Shown piece after piece: positions 43,074 to 53,559 of a stretch of 64,000 nucleotides of DNA. Location of the stretch: the NCBI GenBank assembly GCA_015143295.1, contig CM026571.1, positions 5,475,501-5,539,500 on the forward strand, in the 5' to 3' direction. Numbering within the stretch: position 1 is the first letter of the stretch; the number at the start of each line of letters is the position of its first letter. The notes below the pieces were generated by a model, which saw only the letters and a program-made list of their open reading frames with translations, was not told where the DNA came from and ran no database searches. The stretch comes from Tetracentron sinense (Eukaryota; Streptophyta; Magnoliopsida; Trochodendrales; Trochodendraceae). The position numbers were made by a program, and so were the translations under genes.

Positions 43074-43290
43074 GGTTGGGTTCTTGAAGGCTGAGAAGAA
43101 GGAAAGTTAGCTAAGGAAATTCAAGGAGGTGGCTAGGTGGTGTGGTTTGGAGGCCAGGAGGGTGTGTATTTATGCTATACAATTGAGACAATGTTTGAGA
43201 GAAGGTCCTGTAAATACTTTTTATTTTTTTTTTCCTTCTTGATCCAAAACTTGTTCGGAAGACGTTGACTGTTGACCTACTACTTGTTCA
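43074..43290 (-). promoter_or_regulatory. Promoter of LEA_2 copy 4
   Basis: A CATAAATACACAC stretch on the minus strand (43,163-43,176) about 95 bp upstream is TATA-like. Two W-boxes (TTGACT 43,265-43,270 and TTGACC 43,272-43,277) lie about 195 bp upstream, preceded by GGAAGACG exactly as in copy 2. They are the counterpart of the first W-boxes of the copy 2 cluster. Confidence 0.55.
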
Positions 43291-44608
43291 GATATTTTCT
43301 CTGCTAGTTGGGTCGCCGGAAAACCTTTTGACATAAATTGTTTTTTTTTTAAAAATAGAAAAAAAAAAAGTAGAAGCTTCTAAAGTCTCCATCAAAGATG
43401 GATTCCACTCAAAGATTAGATAAGAATAGAGCGAGTTTACAAGAGAATCTCCCGGGTCAACCAGGATCGTCGGATTGAATTTGAACCAGTTCGTATGAGA
43501 TGAAAAAATCAAGGCAAAACCCATGCCTCGTTCTAGCTAGGTGGGCTTCTGGATGGGTTCTAAATGGGTCGGGTTTATCCGAGTCGATCGGTTCTCATTC
43601 AACCCATAGTACCATTGCCACCCCTACCTCTAGTGAAATTATGAAAATATATATGAATGGTTAGAAATAAGGCCTCCCTACAAGTGGGGGGTGCATGGGT
43701 CCCTCTACAGGTTTGTAGGGAGGCTTTTTTTTTTTCGCAACTTATAAGATCGTTGAGTCGTGACTCGGCACAGTCACCGATTTGAGTCATGACTCGGTAC
43801 CTTCGTGATTAACGGGTCTCTTCTTCTAGACCTATCCAAGATACCAAACCCTGCATAACGGACCATGACACTTACAAAATATATATATATATTAAGTTTC
43901 CGATGACTCGATGAGAAAGAGTGAGTTGTACGCATAAATGCGTCTTGAATTATTGAATACTTCACGCGTAAACCATGAGTAACTAAGATACTATACTTTG
44001 ATCAACGAAGTCTCCCAAGTTTGAAATATATTCTTCCTCCGGAGACAAAAGTTTTCCGTTAAAATATTCCTGCCGACATATTATATATTTTAGGACTTCT
44101 ACCCCGTATGCAGATTCAAAAAAAGTCAGGATGAATGCTAACGGCCCATATAAAATATAGGAGTGCTAAGCATACTCTCACTCTTTTCATTCAAACATTC
44201 AAATAGGAAATAGGAAATATTCACGTCCTCGAGCCAAGAATTTATTGTTTCACCCTCTTTTGTGTCATGTGTCTTTTCGTTTTTTTCTTAACTTTCTTTA
44301 AATATGGCTAAGATTCATTAACATTTAAGGTTAAATTATTTAATCTTGGATTTCAAGAAAAAAATTTAACCACGGGTTAAACTTGTTAATCATAATTCAG
44401 ATGGGCTTTATGAGGGTAAGGGAGAATTAGTATTCCTCCTTGCCAGGGACATATGGGGTGGGGGGGGGGGGATGGAATTAACGGGTTTTGAGGTATGTGG
44501 CTTGGGTTGCCCCCGAAAATTAACAGGTTTCAACGTAGGGTCCAAAAAAAATTTAAGAATAAGTCCATCGTGGTCATAAAAATCTTTAATCTAAAGTTAG
44601 TCTATGTA
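43291..44608. other. Intergenic with a strong hairpin
   Basis: No gene recognised. At 43,672-43,724 perfect 12-bp arms (GCCTCCCTACAA and its complement) enclose a 29-base loop and are followed by a T run (43,725-43,735). At 43,755-43,795 two GAGTC(G/A)TGACTC palindromes occur. A G run lies at 44,459-44,470. Confidence 0.6.
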
Positions 44609-44938
44609 TGTTGAGTGTTATTTATCTCCTCCGCTCTTGGGTGTCGCGTATCGCACCTCATATGTCCCGTGACCCTTTTATATTCATTGTTACTACTCTC
44701 TCCATCAGATCGGTCTTTTGGAGTAATTAGTTGTAAACATGGAATCAGAACGCTAGTTGTAATTTGGTCACGGGTTCGATTCTTTCCACCCTTTGGGTGA
44801 GGGGGAGTGTTGAGTGTTATTTATCTTCTCCGCTCCTAGGTGCCGCATATCACGCCTCATATGTCCCGTGACCCTCTTATATTCATTGTTACTACTCTCT
44901 CCATCAGATCGGTCTTTTGGAGTAGTTGGTTGTTAACA
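44609..44938 (+). mobile_element. Complete TRIM element (330 bp)
   Basis: A terminal-repeat retrotransposon in miniature. Two 131-bp LTRs (44,609-44,739 and 44,808-44,938) begin TGTTGAGTG and end AACA. The interior is only 68 bp: a primer-binding site TGGAATCAGAAC (44,740-44,751), resembling the initiator-Met type TGGTATCAGAGC, and a purine tract GGGTGAGGGGGAG (44,795-44,807). The insertion is flanked by identical ATGTA (44,604-44,608 and 44,939-44,943). It has no coding capacity and depended on proteins of another LTR element. Confidence 0.93.
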
Positions 44939-44943
44939 ATGTA

Positions 44944-45661
44944 AAATAAAATGTTAAAAAGTAAATAATTATAATTAGGACCAATTTTTTTAAAATTATA
45001 ATATATCCTTTTAAAATAGTTGTTTTAGATTTAAAAAATATATATTTAAAGGATGTAAGGGTCAAAACATATATATTACATAACTAAATTTTAAATTTTA
45101 AAAGTTTAAGGGGCAACAATATAAATAGAATAAGTTAAATAGAGAGATACGGGGCCTTCATATAGAAAACTTATTCTGTTTTTTATTTTATTTTTTCATT
45201 ATATTACACATATATAAGTAAACGAAGTCTGATAAATTTGGGGGCCATTATATAGAAAAATTATTATATGTTTTATTATAATACTCATATATAAGTAAAG
45301 TAAGTCTCAAAATTTGGGGGACCATGGCCCCTCACCCCTGGCTCCGACTCTACTCCTAGACCCAAGGAGGGGATTATTGGTCTTTCAAATAATAAATTAA
45401 GAGGAGTGCTAATCTTTTTTTTTTTTTTTTTGGAAGGCAGCTATTCTTAAACACACATTTCGAAGTTTTTCCAACTTCTCAGTACTTCCATCAAATAAAC
45501 TTCTGATTACAGGTACAACACCAGTCATTACTACCTCTTTTGCATGTTAAGAAAATAGATTTTTTTTTTAAAAAATATGAAAGCTTAAAATGAGGCTAAC
45601 ATTTCTCCTTAAATAAATAAGTTTTTGTCACTTACCAATAAAATCTGTGTCAGTGTGTAGC
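44944..45661. other. AT-rich intergenic, no recognised gene
   Basis: A diverged direct repeat is present: TATAGAAAA, TTATTATATG/TTTTTTATTTT, then CATATATAAGTAAA and AATTTGGGGG at 45,160-45,245 and 45,250-45,325. The end CCCCTGGCTCCGACTCTACTCC (45,330s) resembles the TGGCTCCACTCC edge near 40,370. Confidence 0.5.
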
Positions 45662-46118
45662 TAAGGTTTGAAATCCCGATAATATTGGCAATTTCGGTCC
45701 TTCAACTTGAAATTTTGAAATTTTCGATTATCTCGGTGGAATTTTGGCATTTCGACTTATTACCAAAATTTTGTATGTTGGAAAATAATACTTTATTAAA
45801 TTTTAATATATTTATATAAGTATTATTATTTTATTTTTAATATATATAAATAAATTTCTAAAATTTTGTGAAATTTTGATAAAAATATCGAAATATTTTA
45901 GAATTTTAATAAATACTTTTTTTAAAAAATGTCCGAAACGAGATAACAAGATTTCGATTTTTCAAATTTTCATCTGAAATTTTTGATACCCATCCGAAAT
46001 TTCCAATATCCCATTTGAAATCGACATTTCTGATATTTGCATCATATTGATATCAAGGGTTGGGCAACATCGGTATTTCGTTGGATTTCGTGAAATCCCA
46101 ACGAGATTTCAAACCATG
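45662..46118. mobile_element. hAT-like MITE (about 457 bp)
   Basis: Ends are TAAGGTTTGAAATC and, reversed, CATGGTTTGAAATC. Flanks TGTGTAGC and CTTGTAGC agree in six of eight bases. The interior is made of GAAATTT and TTTCGA words in both orientations. No coding capacity. Confidence 0.7.
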
Positions 46119-46960
46119 CTTGTAGCTCACACAAAAGGATAACGGGAACAACTAACAGCACTTCCTTTAAAAACACTATTTTTTATTGGATAGAGCAGGT
46201 AAAATCATGTTTTCTCTAGAAAAGATATACTTTAAAAAAAAAAAAGTGGGGCTAGCATTACCCCCACACAAAATTAATTGTTTTATTATGTTAAAAAAAG
46301 GGTTACCTTAGATCTGATTGTTCTTTACCAACAAAACAAAAAAAAAAATTAATGTGAGAATAGAATTGTAAGAGTATGCTTATCATCTTTTCAATAAGAA
46401 AATATCTTCACATTATGGACCAGCTGTTTATAATTTTTCCTCAACTGGTGGGAACATGTGACAAATAATTCATAGAAAAATGATATATAACATCATGGTG
46501 ACGGTTTGAACGGTGACTGGTCTCCTAATGCGGCTATAAAGGTAGGCTCCACCAGTTTGATGTATTTTGGTATGGTAAATAGTTAACGTACTTGGGAATA
46601 GTAGGTATTTAAGAGGGGTATTGACTAATGAGGTCCAGCCTTGTAAAATCCATTTCCCAGGATGCTAATCTGCTCTTTTGGTATCACATGAACATGACAT
46701 TGAGTTCTGCAAGAGATGAATAATATTATTGGGGTGGACGCCGTGCCCATGAATGCACTCCCTCTCTCTCTCTTATTTATTATTTAGTTTTTGGTTTGAG
46801 CTGCATTACCTTGGTAGTTGTATTTCCCTTTTCTCTTTTAATTCAGAAGCCATCTTAAAACCTGTGAGAGTGACTCATAGGAAAAATCCTCACTCTCCTT
46901 AAGGTCCGTTGGGTGACCACATGCGTAGAAAGTAATGTTGTTCTTCTACTCCCTCTCTCG
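46119..46960. other. Intergenic, no recognised gene
   Basis: AT-rich; no coding or repeat boundary is supported. A (CT)n run lies at 46,760-46,773. Confidence 0.45.
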
Positions 46961-46961
46961 A

Positions 46962-47610
46962 TCGAATCACAGCCAATCGTGATTGAATTTGGGGAGAGTT
47001 CAATCGCACCAATGGGTCAATACGTATCACTTGTTTTTTCTTTTTGATAAAAAAAATAGAAATTTTATTGTTTGAAAGTAAAAATAGGTTTACACCAAAT
47101 GAATAGCAAAACCAGTGAGCCTTGGAGCAAGTAGAACTCTTCTTTTAAAAAGATCAAATATCAAAACCAGTGACCTTTGAGCAAGGAGAACTCTTCTTTA
47201 AATAGTCATTGTTCCGATTGGGACTGAACTCAGACAATGACAATGCCTAAGCGACGTTAATCTTTGGAAATCATCTAGTAATTTCTTAGCTCTTTGAATG
47301 ATTAAATTGGGATGAAGTTGTAATACGTATCACTTTTAATCCTTATTAACTATGGTTAAGATTTATGAACCCTTAGGGTTCAACAATCTAACCTTTTTTT
47401 ATAAAAAAAAAATTAACCCAAAGGTTAAAAAAATTTAACCCTAAGGTTAAAAGTTTTTTTTAAGAAGAATTTATAAACACCAAGGTTAGATTTTGAACAC
47501 TAAGGGTTAGTAAATCCTAAACACAGTTAATAGGAGTTAAAAGATATACGTGTTGGCCTGTGGGTACGATTGAACTCTCCCAGAATTCAATCGCTATAGG
47601 CTGTGATTCG
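46962..47610. repeat. Two inverted Helitron-family fragments with an L1 insertion
   Basis: 46,962-47,032 matches, in reverse, the Helitron segment with the GATTGAACTCTCCCC hairpin. 47,336-47,350 continues that copy after the inserted LINE. 47,523-47,605 is a second fragment of the same segment in forward orientation. Between them is AACCTTAGGG/CCCTAAGGTT-type inverted sequence (47,360-47,510). Confidence 0.65.
47033..47321 (-). mobile_element. 5'-truncated L1-type LINE 3' end
   Basis: A 289-bp insertion between two identical 14-bp copies of AATACGTATCACTT (47,019-47,032 and 47,322-47,335). On the minus strand its 3' end reads ATAAAATTTCTATTTTTTTT, then an A-rich tail, as in plant L1 3' ends. 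A 40-bp segment (AACCAGTGA then CTTTGAGCAAGGAGAACTC) is doubled within it. The target duplication and tail show insertion by target-primed reverse transcription. Confidence 0.85.
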
Positions 47611-48676
47611 ATCTCATCCTATGAAGCTTCCATGGGTCCTCCTACTTTGACCTGGAAAAGCCAACCGTGAATAAATTTCCACCTCCCTTGATCTTATCTT
47701 CTCGAGCCAGCAGTGGTTGCAAGTTGGGACGGGCCTACTACCCCCCACATCTCTGGGTCTATCTGAAAGCGACCCAATCAACGCTTTCTTGTGCCAACGT
47801 AATAAGTAAATGTAAGCCACGCTTAAATTCGAACCTTAACCCATTTGTGTTTTTCCACGAGATTAACCATGAACAGTAGCTACCCCGCCTATTGCGCCTA
47901 TGGTGGGATGTGGTCTCGCTCAACGGAGAAGTCTCGGGATCCATTCCCCCCAAGGCAATGCTAACCACTATGATAGGTAAATGATATCCTCCTTTAAAAA
48001 AAAAAAACTATGAAGTGGAGCTCTGGTTTATGTGTTGATGGGGACAGTTTAGGAATTTAAAAATAAATAGTTGATAAGAATTGTGTTGCTCCAGTTTGCT
48101 TTGAACCAGAGTTCCTGTTCAAAGTTAGTCACTTACTTTTTTGTCCCGTCACTTTTCTGTTGGATGAGAGTGGAGTCTTCAATCAAATTAAGAAAGTCAT
48201 GAATGAATTAATTGCAAAGTACACTCATAGACTCTGTTGAACCACTCCAAGCTTTCTCTATTAAAACAATAAGTGTCGCGTGGTGTGGCTGGAGACCACC
48301 CCCCCCGGAAAAAATTGGAATAAGGGTGGCACCTAGGTCGGTTTGACACGAAAGTCATGCAAATGTTTTAACTCAAACTATACCATTAAAGACTGATTTG
48401 ATAGGTTTGGATCACCGGGAGATAACTCTATCCATTTCAAGGAGGCAGGCCTGCCTTGACACGCTTAAATCCAATTGTTGAATAATTGAGCATCTATTTT
48501 CGAAAATCACCCAACATATATAACGGTTAAATTTGACAACACATGTTTTAAGGGATTATATGCTTCGTCCTAACGACCATCCTTACTCCCCTCTCGAGCT
48601 TTGTAGCTTCTGAGTGCGAGTTCTGGAAGTTTTGGATGGACTAAAATGGCATAAGCAGGATTTGTGTAATCATGTT
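47611..48676. other. Intergenic, no recognised gene
   Basis: Open frames around 47,614-47,968 overlap on both strands without family motifs. Nothing further is supported. Confidence 0.45.
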
Positions 48677-49135
48677 GTTAGGGAATGAACCCTACAACAG
48701 GATCTGATCTATGAGACACGAAATATAGACAAAAAAGAGAATATGAATAAATACACACGAACACCAGATTTACGTGGTTCCCTCAAGTTGAGGTACGTCC
48801 ACAGAGTCCATAGAGTCGCCAAGATTTCACTATGTTCTAGAGCAAAAAAGAATTACAGAGTTGCGATCTAAACAAACAAACAGTAGCCACCCACAACTAT
48901 TCTTAATAGTATTAGGGCTACATAGCAAATGTGAAAAATACCATAGTAACGCTCGATATCAAAGGTACGATGTTCAATCCAGGCAGGCTCCACACTTCGT
49001 ATCACATGCAGCCTGAATAGTTGGGAAAGAAGATGTCAAAACCCAACTTCATTGCAGGTAACCGGACTGTGCTCAGGATTAAAAGTGACACCCCTACACA
49101 ACAGCACAGGAAGTTCTCTACATACTTGCATTTAA
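48677..49135 (-). repeat. LTR-like fragment of a copia element
   Basis: Begins with TGTTGTTAGGGAATGAACCC. At 48,760-48,800 it contains ACACCAGATTTACGTGGTTC followed by GAGGTACGTCCAC, a phrase that on one strand or the other is common in plant copia LTRs. The second boundary is not clear. Confidence 0.4.
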
Positions 49136-49460
49136 TTTTCTATCTCATTTGTGTTCATTATGGATTCTCATGCTAGTGAAGGACTGGGTAAGACTAAGAT
49201 CAGCCTTATTTCCACAACTCAACCAATCGGTGAGAGCTTTGAATATGAGGTTGTTACTATAAAAAATGCATAGAATTTTCACGGTTGGCAGATGGAGTTT
49301 AGATTTTCCTGCTGCTCTTTTTTTCTGATCCTAAATAATTGTTATCCATATTATGCTAATTTTTCTTATACACATTGCAATTTGAAGGGGTTTCTGCCAG
49401 AAACAAATTATAAAAACTAGCACCCAACCAAAAAAGGATAAGAATAAGAATATAAAGAAA

Positions 49461-49533
49461 GAAATAAACAGAAATGTCGATCACCTTACCTCTTGCATGC
49501 TAAGCGAGCGCTCTACCATCTGAGCTACTACCC
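49461..49533 (-). pseudogene. tRNA-Ala(AGC) pseudogene
   Basis: On the minus strand the D arm TAGCTCAGATGGTAGAGCG, the anticodon arm with AGC (CTTAGCATG) and the start of the variable region are as in plant tRNA-Ala. The T arm (GGTGATCGACATT) and the acceptor stem are degraded and do not pair. About 31 bp covering its 5' end (CCATCTGAGCTACT then ACCCATGAAATATT) are tandemly repeated at 49,534-49,571. Box A is intact and box B damaged. Confidence 0.8.
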
Positions 49534-50797
49534 ATGAAATATTACCATCTGAGCTACTTACCCATGAAATATTGGTGTGTTAGACAACTTTGAAATTACA
49601 AACTAGGTAGCTACATGAAACCAAAAAGGGTGAGAGTATATAACATTCCTCAACTATAACTAGATGGAGGGAAATCTGATTTCTCACCGTACTTTTCAAA
49701 GGTTATGACTAGTAATGGAGCTAACATTTCTCAACTATTATTACCTATTTTAGATGAAATATATGAGTTCTGACAATTCTTGTCAGATGTTACAATTAGT
49801 AACTCTCTCCTGTATTGTCTACTTACATGATAATGAGAAGGGTAGCAATGGATCCGATTAGTTCGCGTTGGAGACTTCAACCATGACTCGTGGCCTTTTT
49901 TCGGTCAGATTAAGATGAGTCGGCCGAACCTGTGCTGGGAGTCAAAGTTCGACCATTCCTGAACAGGAAAGAACAAGACCAGTAGCTGGTTAGCATTGTA
50001 GGTTCAACCTTGAAAGAGACTGGTTAGAAAAACCCTGTCGTTTGTCACAATAACTTAATCTGTTTTCCCTGCCATCGTCATAAATTCATGTGCTTGTGTA
50101 TAGAGAGGGAGAGAGAAAGAGAGACAGAGAGAACTGGAAATTTCCATTACCTCGTCCAATGCTCTACTCAAGGCAAAGATTGGTACTACACTTGTCCTTC
50201 AATTGACTGTTACAACACCAAGCCTGCTCACCCAGGAAGATCACCTTTTACAACCACATTCTACCTGCAGGCTAATATACAAACCGACCTCTATTGATTG
50301 TAACCAAATGTAATCTTAATCAATTCACAACCATTGCCAATGAAGAGGAAGCTCTGGCATGGAAAAGAATACTAATTTACAATTTCTTGCTTCTTCCTCT
50401 GCACCAATCCATTACCACTGGTTTCCTCTGCTTCTGCTGACTCTTGCAGGCCTTGTCCAACACACTTGTAGATGGTGGAATCATATGTAATAGCTTTATA
50501 ATGTCATAATTTGAATGCTTTGTCTCTGCAATCGCGTCCCTCTCTAATTTGCAAGGGGATGGTCTACTTGATGGGGGAGTTGACCATTTTAATGGTCCTC
50601 TTCCAACAATGTTGGTACAGCACTACAGCCGAGACCCCTTTTCTCATCACTCATGGAGACCTTAAGTTTCTTAGTAGGTATTATCTGGTCCATAATTTTG
50701 ACTGCTTTTAGTGAGACGGATATATCAGATTTCCCTGTTGATTACATTGACTTGCGGGCTTTCATGGCCATTTGTGAAGCTTTCTTGGGCCACCTGA
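49534..50797. other. Intergenic and 3' flank of the host gene
   Basis: A GA-rich run (50,101-50,130) and no convincing coding frame. The sequence right below 50,798 is probably the 3' untranslated region of the gene on the minus strand. Confidence 0.5.
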
Positions 50798-50889
50798 TCA
50801 TTCCACTGCCACTAATTTGGTTTTGCTTTGTGGAGTGGCTTGCAATTTCCCAAGTAGTTGAGCAGCGGTTAGTAGTCTTGAAGAATGCC
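50798..50889 (-). CDS. Host gene terminal exon
   Basis: The acceptor is CTGCAG just above 50,889. The exon starts with GG, completing the codon begun by the last G of the upstream exon, and gives G-H-S-S-R-L-L-T-A-A-Q-L-L-G-K-L-Q before TGA at 50,798-50,800. The other forward frames of this stretch are less protein-like or out of phase. Confidence 0.6.
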
Positions 50890-51276
50890 CTGCAGCCGTA
50901 AACAAAGTCAAAAAATCAATAGCAGAAAATTTTAGATGGTACAACTGAATAGCTGTTAACTTTTACCAATTTGTAAATTAGTAGAAGTTAAAAAGGTCAA
51001 GTGATGGAGCTCAAGCCCATACCAACTCATCATTCTAGACTGCTCAATCCATGGGAGGCATCTAGAATGAGGCATGACGCATATCCCAAAAACATCAGAC
51101 TGATCATATGAACCTTCAGATCTACATCTAAAACTTGGGTAGACATCTAAAACTTGGGTAGAGAAATAACCCCATTTAAGACCAATTTTCAGATGGACGC
51201 CAAAAGAATACAGGCACCTTCGCAACAAACAAAGTTCCAAAGAATAGTGTATATCCACCCCTTAAGATGGTCTTAC

Positions 51277-51782
51277 CTGGAGGAACATTGGAAGGAACCA
51301 GGCACGTCGAAGTGGATGGTGATGCCTGCTCACACCAAGGAAGTCTAACAAATGTAGGTAAGGCTTTTAAATTTTCAGAAAGACTCGAATTTAGTCCTAA
51401 TAATGGAACCAGACTGTGATCGTAAGTTAGTGAGTCCAAGTCTGAAAAATAATTAGTGGCACCCCGAAGAGATCTGGCAGTACTCCCTATTCTTACCCAT
51501 CTGCCTTGGCATATGCTCCTATTCGTAGACAACTTGCCTGCATCAAAATTGGTTCTCCAAGGCCCACCAAAAGAATGTGACCAAGGAAAAGGTGGCAAGC
51601 TAGTTTTGTGACAAATTGGCTTGCGCAAACGTTGAACAGTACTCGTTGAAGATACTGTAGGTTTGGCCGCATCCACTAGAAGAGAATCCAAAAACCCCGG
51701 TGGTGGAAGTGTTATGCGCTCCAGAATATCTTCAGGTTGATACAACGAGGAGTCACTCATATTGGCAGGAGCTCCACGCTTG
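51277..51782 (-). CDS. Host gene exon (506 bp)
   Basis: The acceptor TTCTTTTAG stands just above 51,782, and the donor CAG|GTAAGA at 51,277/51,276. Encoded features: Q-P-E-D-I-L-E-R-I-T-L-P-P-P-G-F-L-D-S-L near the start, a basic patch with L-R-K-P-I-C-H-K, L-P-P-F-P-W-S-H-S-F-G-G in the middle, and C-Q-G-R-W-V-R-I-G. These short proline-, tryptophan- and glycine-containing blocks look like conserved linear motifs of a plant-specific protein. I do not recognise the family. Confidence 0.75.
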
Positions 51783-52265
51783 CTAAAAGAATCTTGAATC
51801 TTCAGGTATAAGATAGAACAGCGAAGTAAATGATTAACCCTAATTGTTCAGTCACCATTTACCAGGTAAACAAGCAATGCATTTAGAACTAAAGCAAATC
51901 TAAGGTACCCCTCCAGTAGAGCCTAAGGAATATACAAGGGCACAGCATTACACGTAGCATACATTTAAATAGGTATGTCCCACCTATCAGTCAAGCCCCA
52001 CTTACGAGATCTCTTATAGAAACAGTCGATCTGATTGAATGATGTTAACCATATGGATATTTCATAAAAGTTATTTTGGAATGTCAGAAAGAATCTCGTG
52101 AACAGTCGACGGTAAAAAAGTAGATAGCTCAGATGATTCCCCAAGTGATCCATCAAATTTTTGATCCCAGACATTTGTGCATGTGCCACATGTACGGCAA
52201 CACCTTTAGTAGATGTTCCTTAGGGTCTAACTGACCGGGATCTTATATTTTCTCTTGAAACTTAC
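51783..52265 (-). other. Host gene intron
   Basis: The donor GTAAGT lies at 52,265 and below, the acceptor TTTTAG at 51,783. AT-rich, with stops in all frames. Confidence 0.6.
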
Positions 52266-52584
52266 CTTTTACATGAAGCCAGATCTGACATGTAGTCATC
52301 CCCTTTAACACAGTCAATACTGCTTGTTAAAAGACAATCGGAGCTCAATAGGCATGTAGATGTTTTCCTGTTGGAACTACTATCTAGCTCAACAGCATTT
52401 TGATACTGTACAGGTCTACGGAGCTGAAGAATAGAGCAAGCCCTTCTAACTGAAAGTAGAATGTTTTCATTTGTATTGGCTGCTTTCTTCCCTTTGTCTT
52501 GGCATAAACTAGGACACATGTAACTGCCATCAAGGAGTTCATTCAATGACAGCTCATCTACATGCTTTGTAACATCATGAATAT
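52266..52584 (-). CDS. Host gene exon (319 bp)
   Basis: The acceptor TTCAATTCAG stands above 52,584 and the donor AAAAG|GTAAGT at 52,266/52,265. It encodes an acidic start (D-I-H-D-V-T-K-H-V-D-E-L-S-L-N-E-L-L-D), then R-R-A-C-S-I-L-Q-L-R-R-P, then a serine-rich tail. The frame opens with the two bases that complete the codon left by the 48-bp exon 10.7 kb upstream. Confidence 0.7.
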
Positions 52585-53276
52585 CTGAATTGAAACCATA
52601 TATTCCTTATATAAGTTGTTGCAGGTGCAGATATGAATTTCATTTAAGTGTAATTTCGAACAGTCACACGATAAAAAAGAAAAACTGATAAAAGGGTCAA
52701 ACTAAAGCAATAAGTAGCATAGGAAGATCATATGTTTTTTCTCCAAACCAAAGGATGAATAAAAAAATCAAGTCATCAACATAAAAACAGTTATCGGGAG
52801 ATGAGGTACCATGATTTCAGATTTATAGAACATGAAAGATAAGAATGTATTGTCTATAGAAGTCAAAGTCAAAGTCAAAGGCAAAAGCATATACGAGATT
52901 TGACTATAGGGTGTTTCTGTCCTGAAACCTATGACCTCTAAATTAGCAACATTGCCATATAAAGTTAATAAGAAGGTATCTTCATATAGAAACTTACAAG
53001 TCGTATTTCAAAGGAACAGCCAAATTATAAATGCGTTAGACGAAGGTAAGTAAATAAATAAGTTTTCCTGACTAGTGAGTCACTGATCATCTCTGACTCA
53101 CATCTCAAGGGATGCACATCAAGTGCCCCTCAAGACAATGTTGAGGATCCATCTTCAAACATGGTGGTTAGAGGTGTTTATGCGGTGTACACTCGGGTAG
53201 TATGAACACCAGGACCATTGAATTCTTAACTGGATACAATGTCGGTTCAATGATCATGTACTTCAAAAAAAAAAAA
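52585..53276 (-). other. Host gene intron, 3' segment
   Basis: AT-rich intronic sequence below the LINE. The hexamer AAAGTC is tandemly repeated at 52,862-52,880 as GTCAAAGTCAAAGTCAAAG. No coding signal. Confidence 0.55.
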
Positions 53277-53559
53277 TTGATCGGTAAACCAGCAATATAT
53301 ATTAATATCAAAAACAGGACAAGGAAACAGGAGCAAAAGCACTCTAAGAGTTCACAAGCATAAACTCAAGAGCAAGAAGATGAAATACACACAATCCTGC
53401 CTCCTAACCTAGAAACACCCCCTGACAGGAGGCTCAACCCAACACTTCCGGAAGGTCCTCCTCCCCCCCCCCCCCTACATATCTAGATCCCGCCCATTCC
53501 AAAGCAACCAACCGGATACGAGCTTGAGACGCTGAAAGACCCTAAAACACTCTTAGGTT

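Larger units (their letters stand above)
40740..43160. repeat. Tandem duplication block B (intact LEA_2 copy)
   Basis: The counterpart of 36,525-38,960. It preserves the empty site of the Helitron and an intact LEA_2 gene, but has its own insertions between 40,800 and 41,660. Confidence 0.8.

Noticed and set aside
53262..53276. A run of A at the LINE 3' boundary as its poly(A) tail
   Set aside because: The LINE is on the minus strand, so its own tail would be T on the plus strand. The A run has the wrong polarity and may be host or microsatellite sequence.
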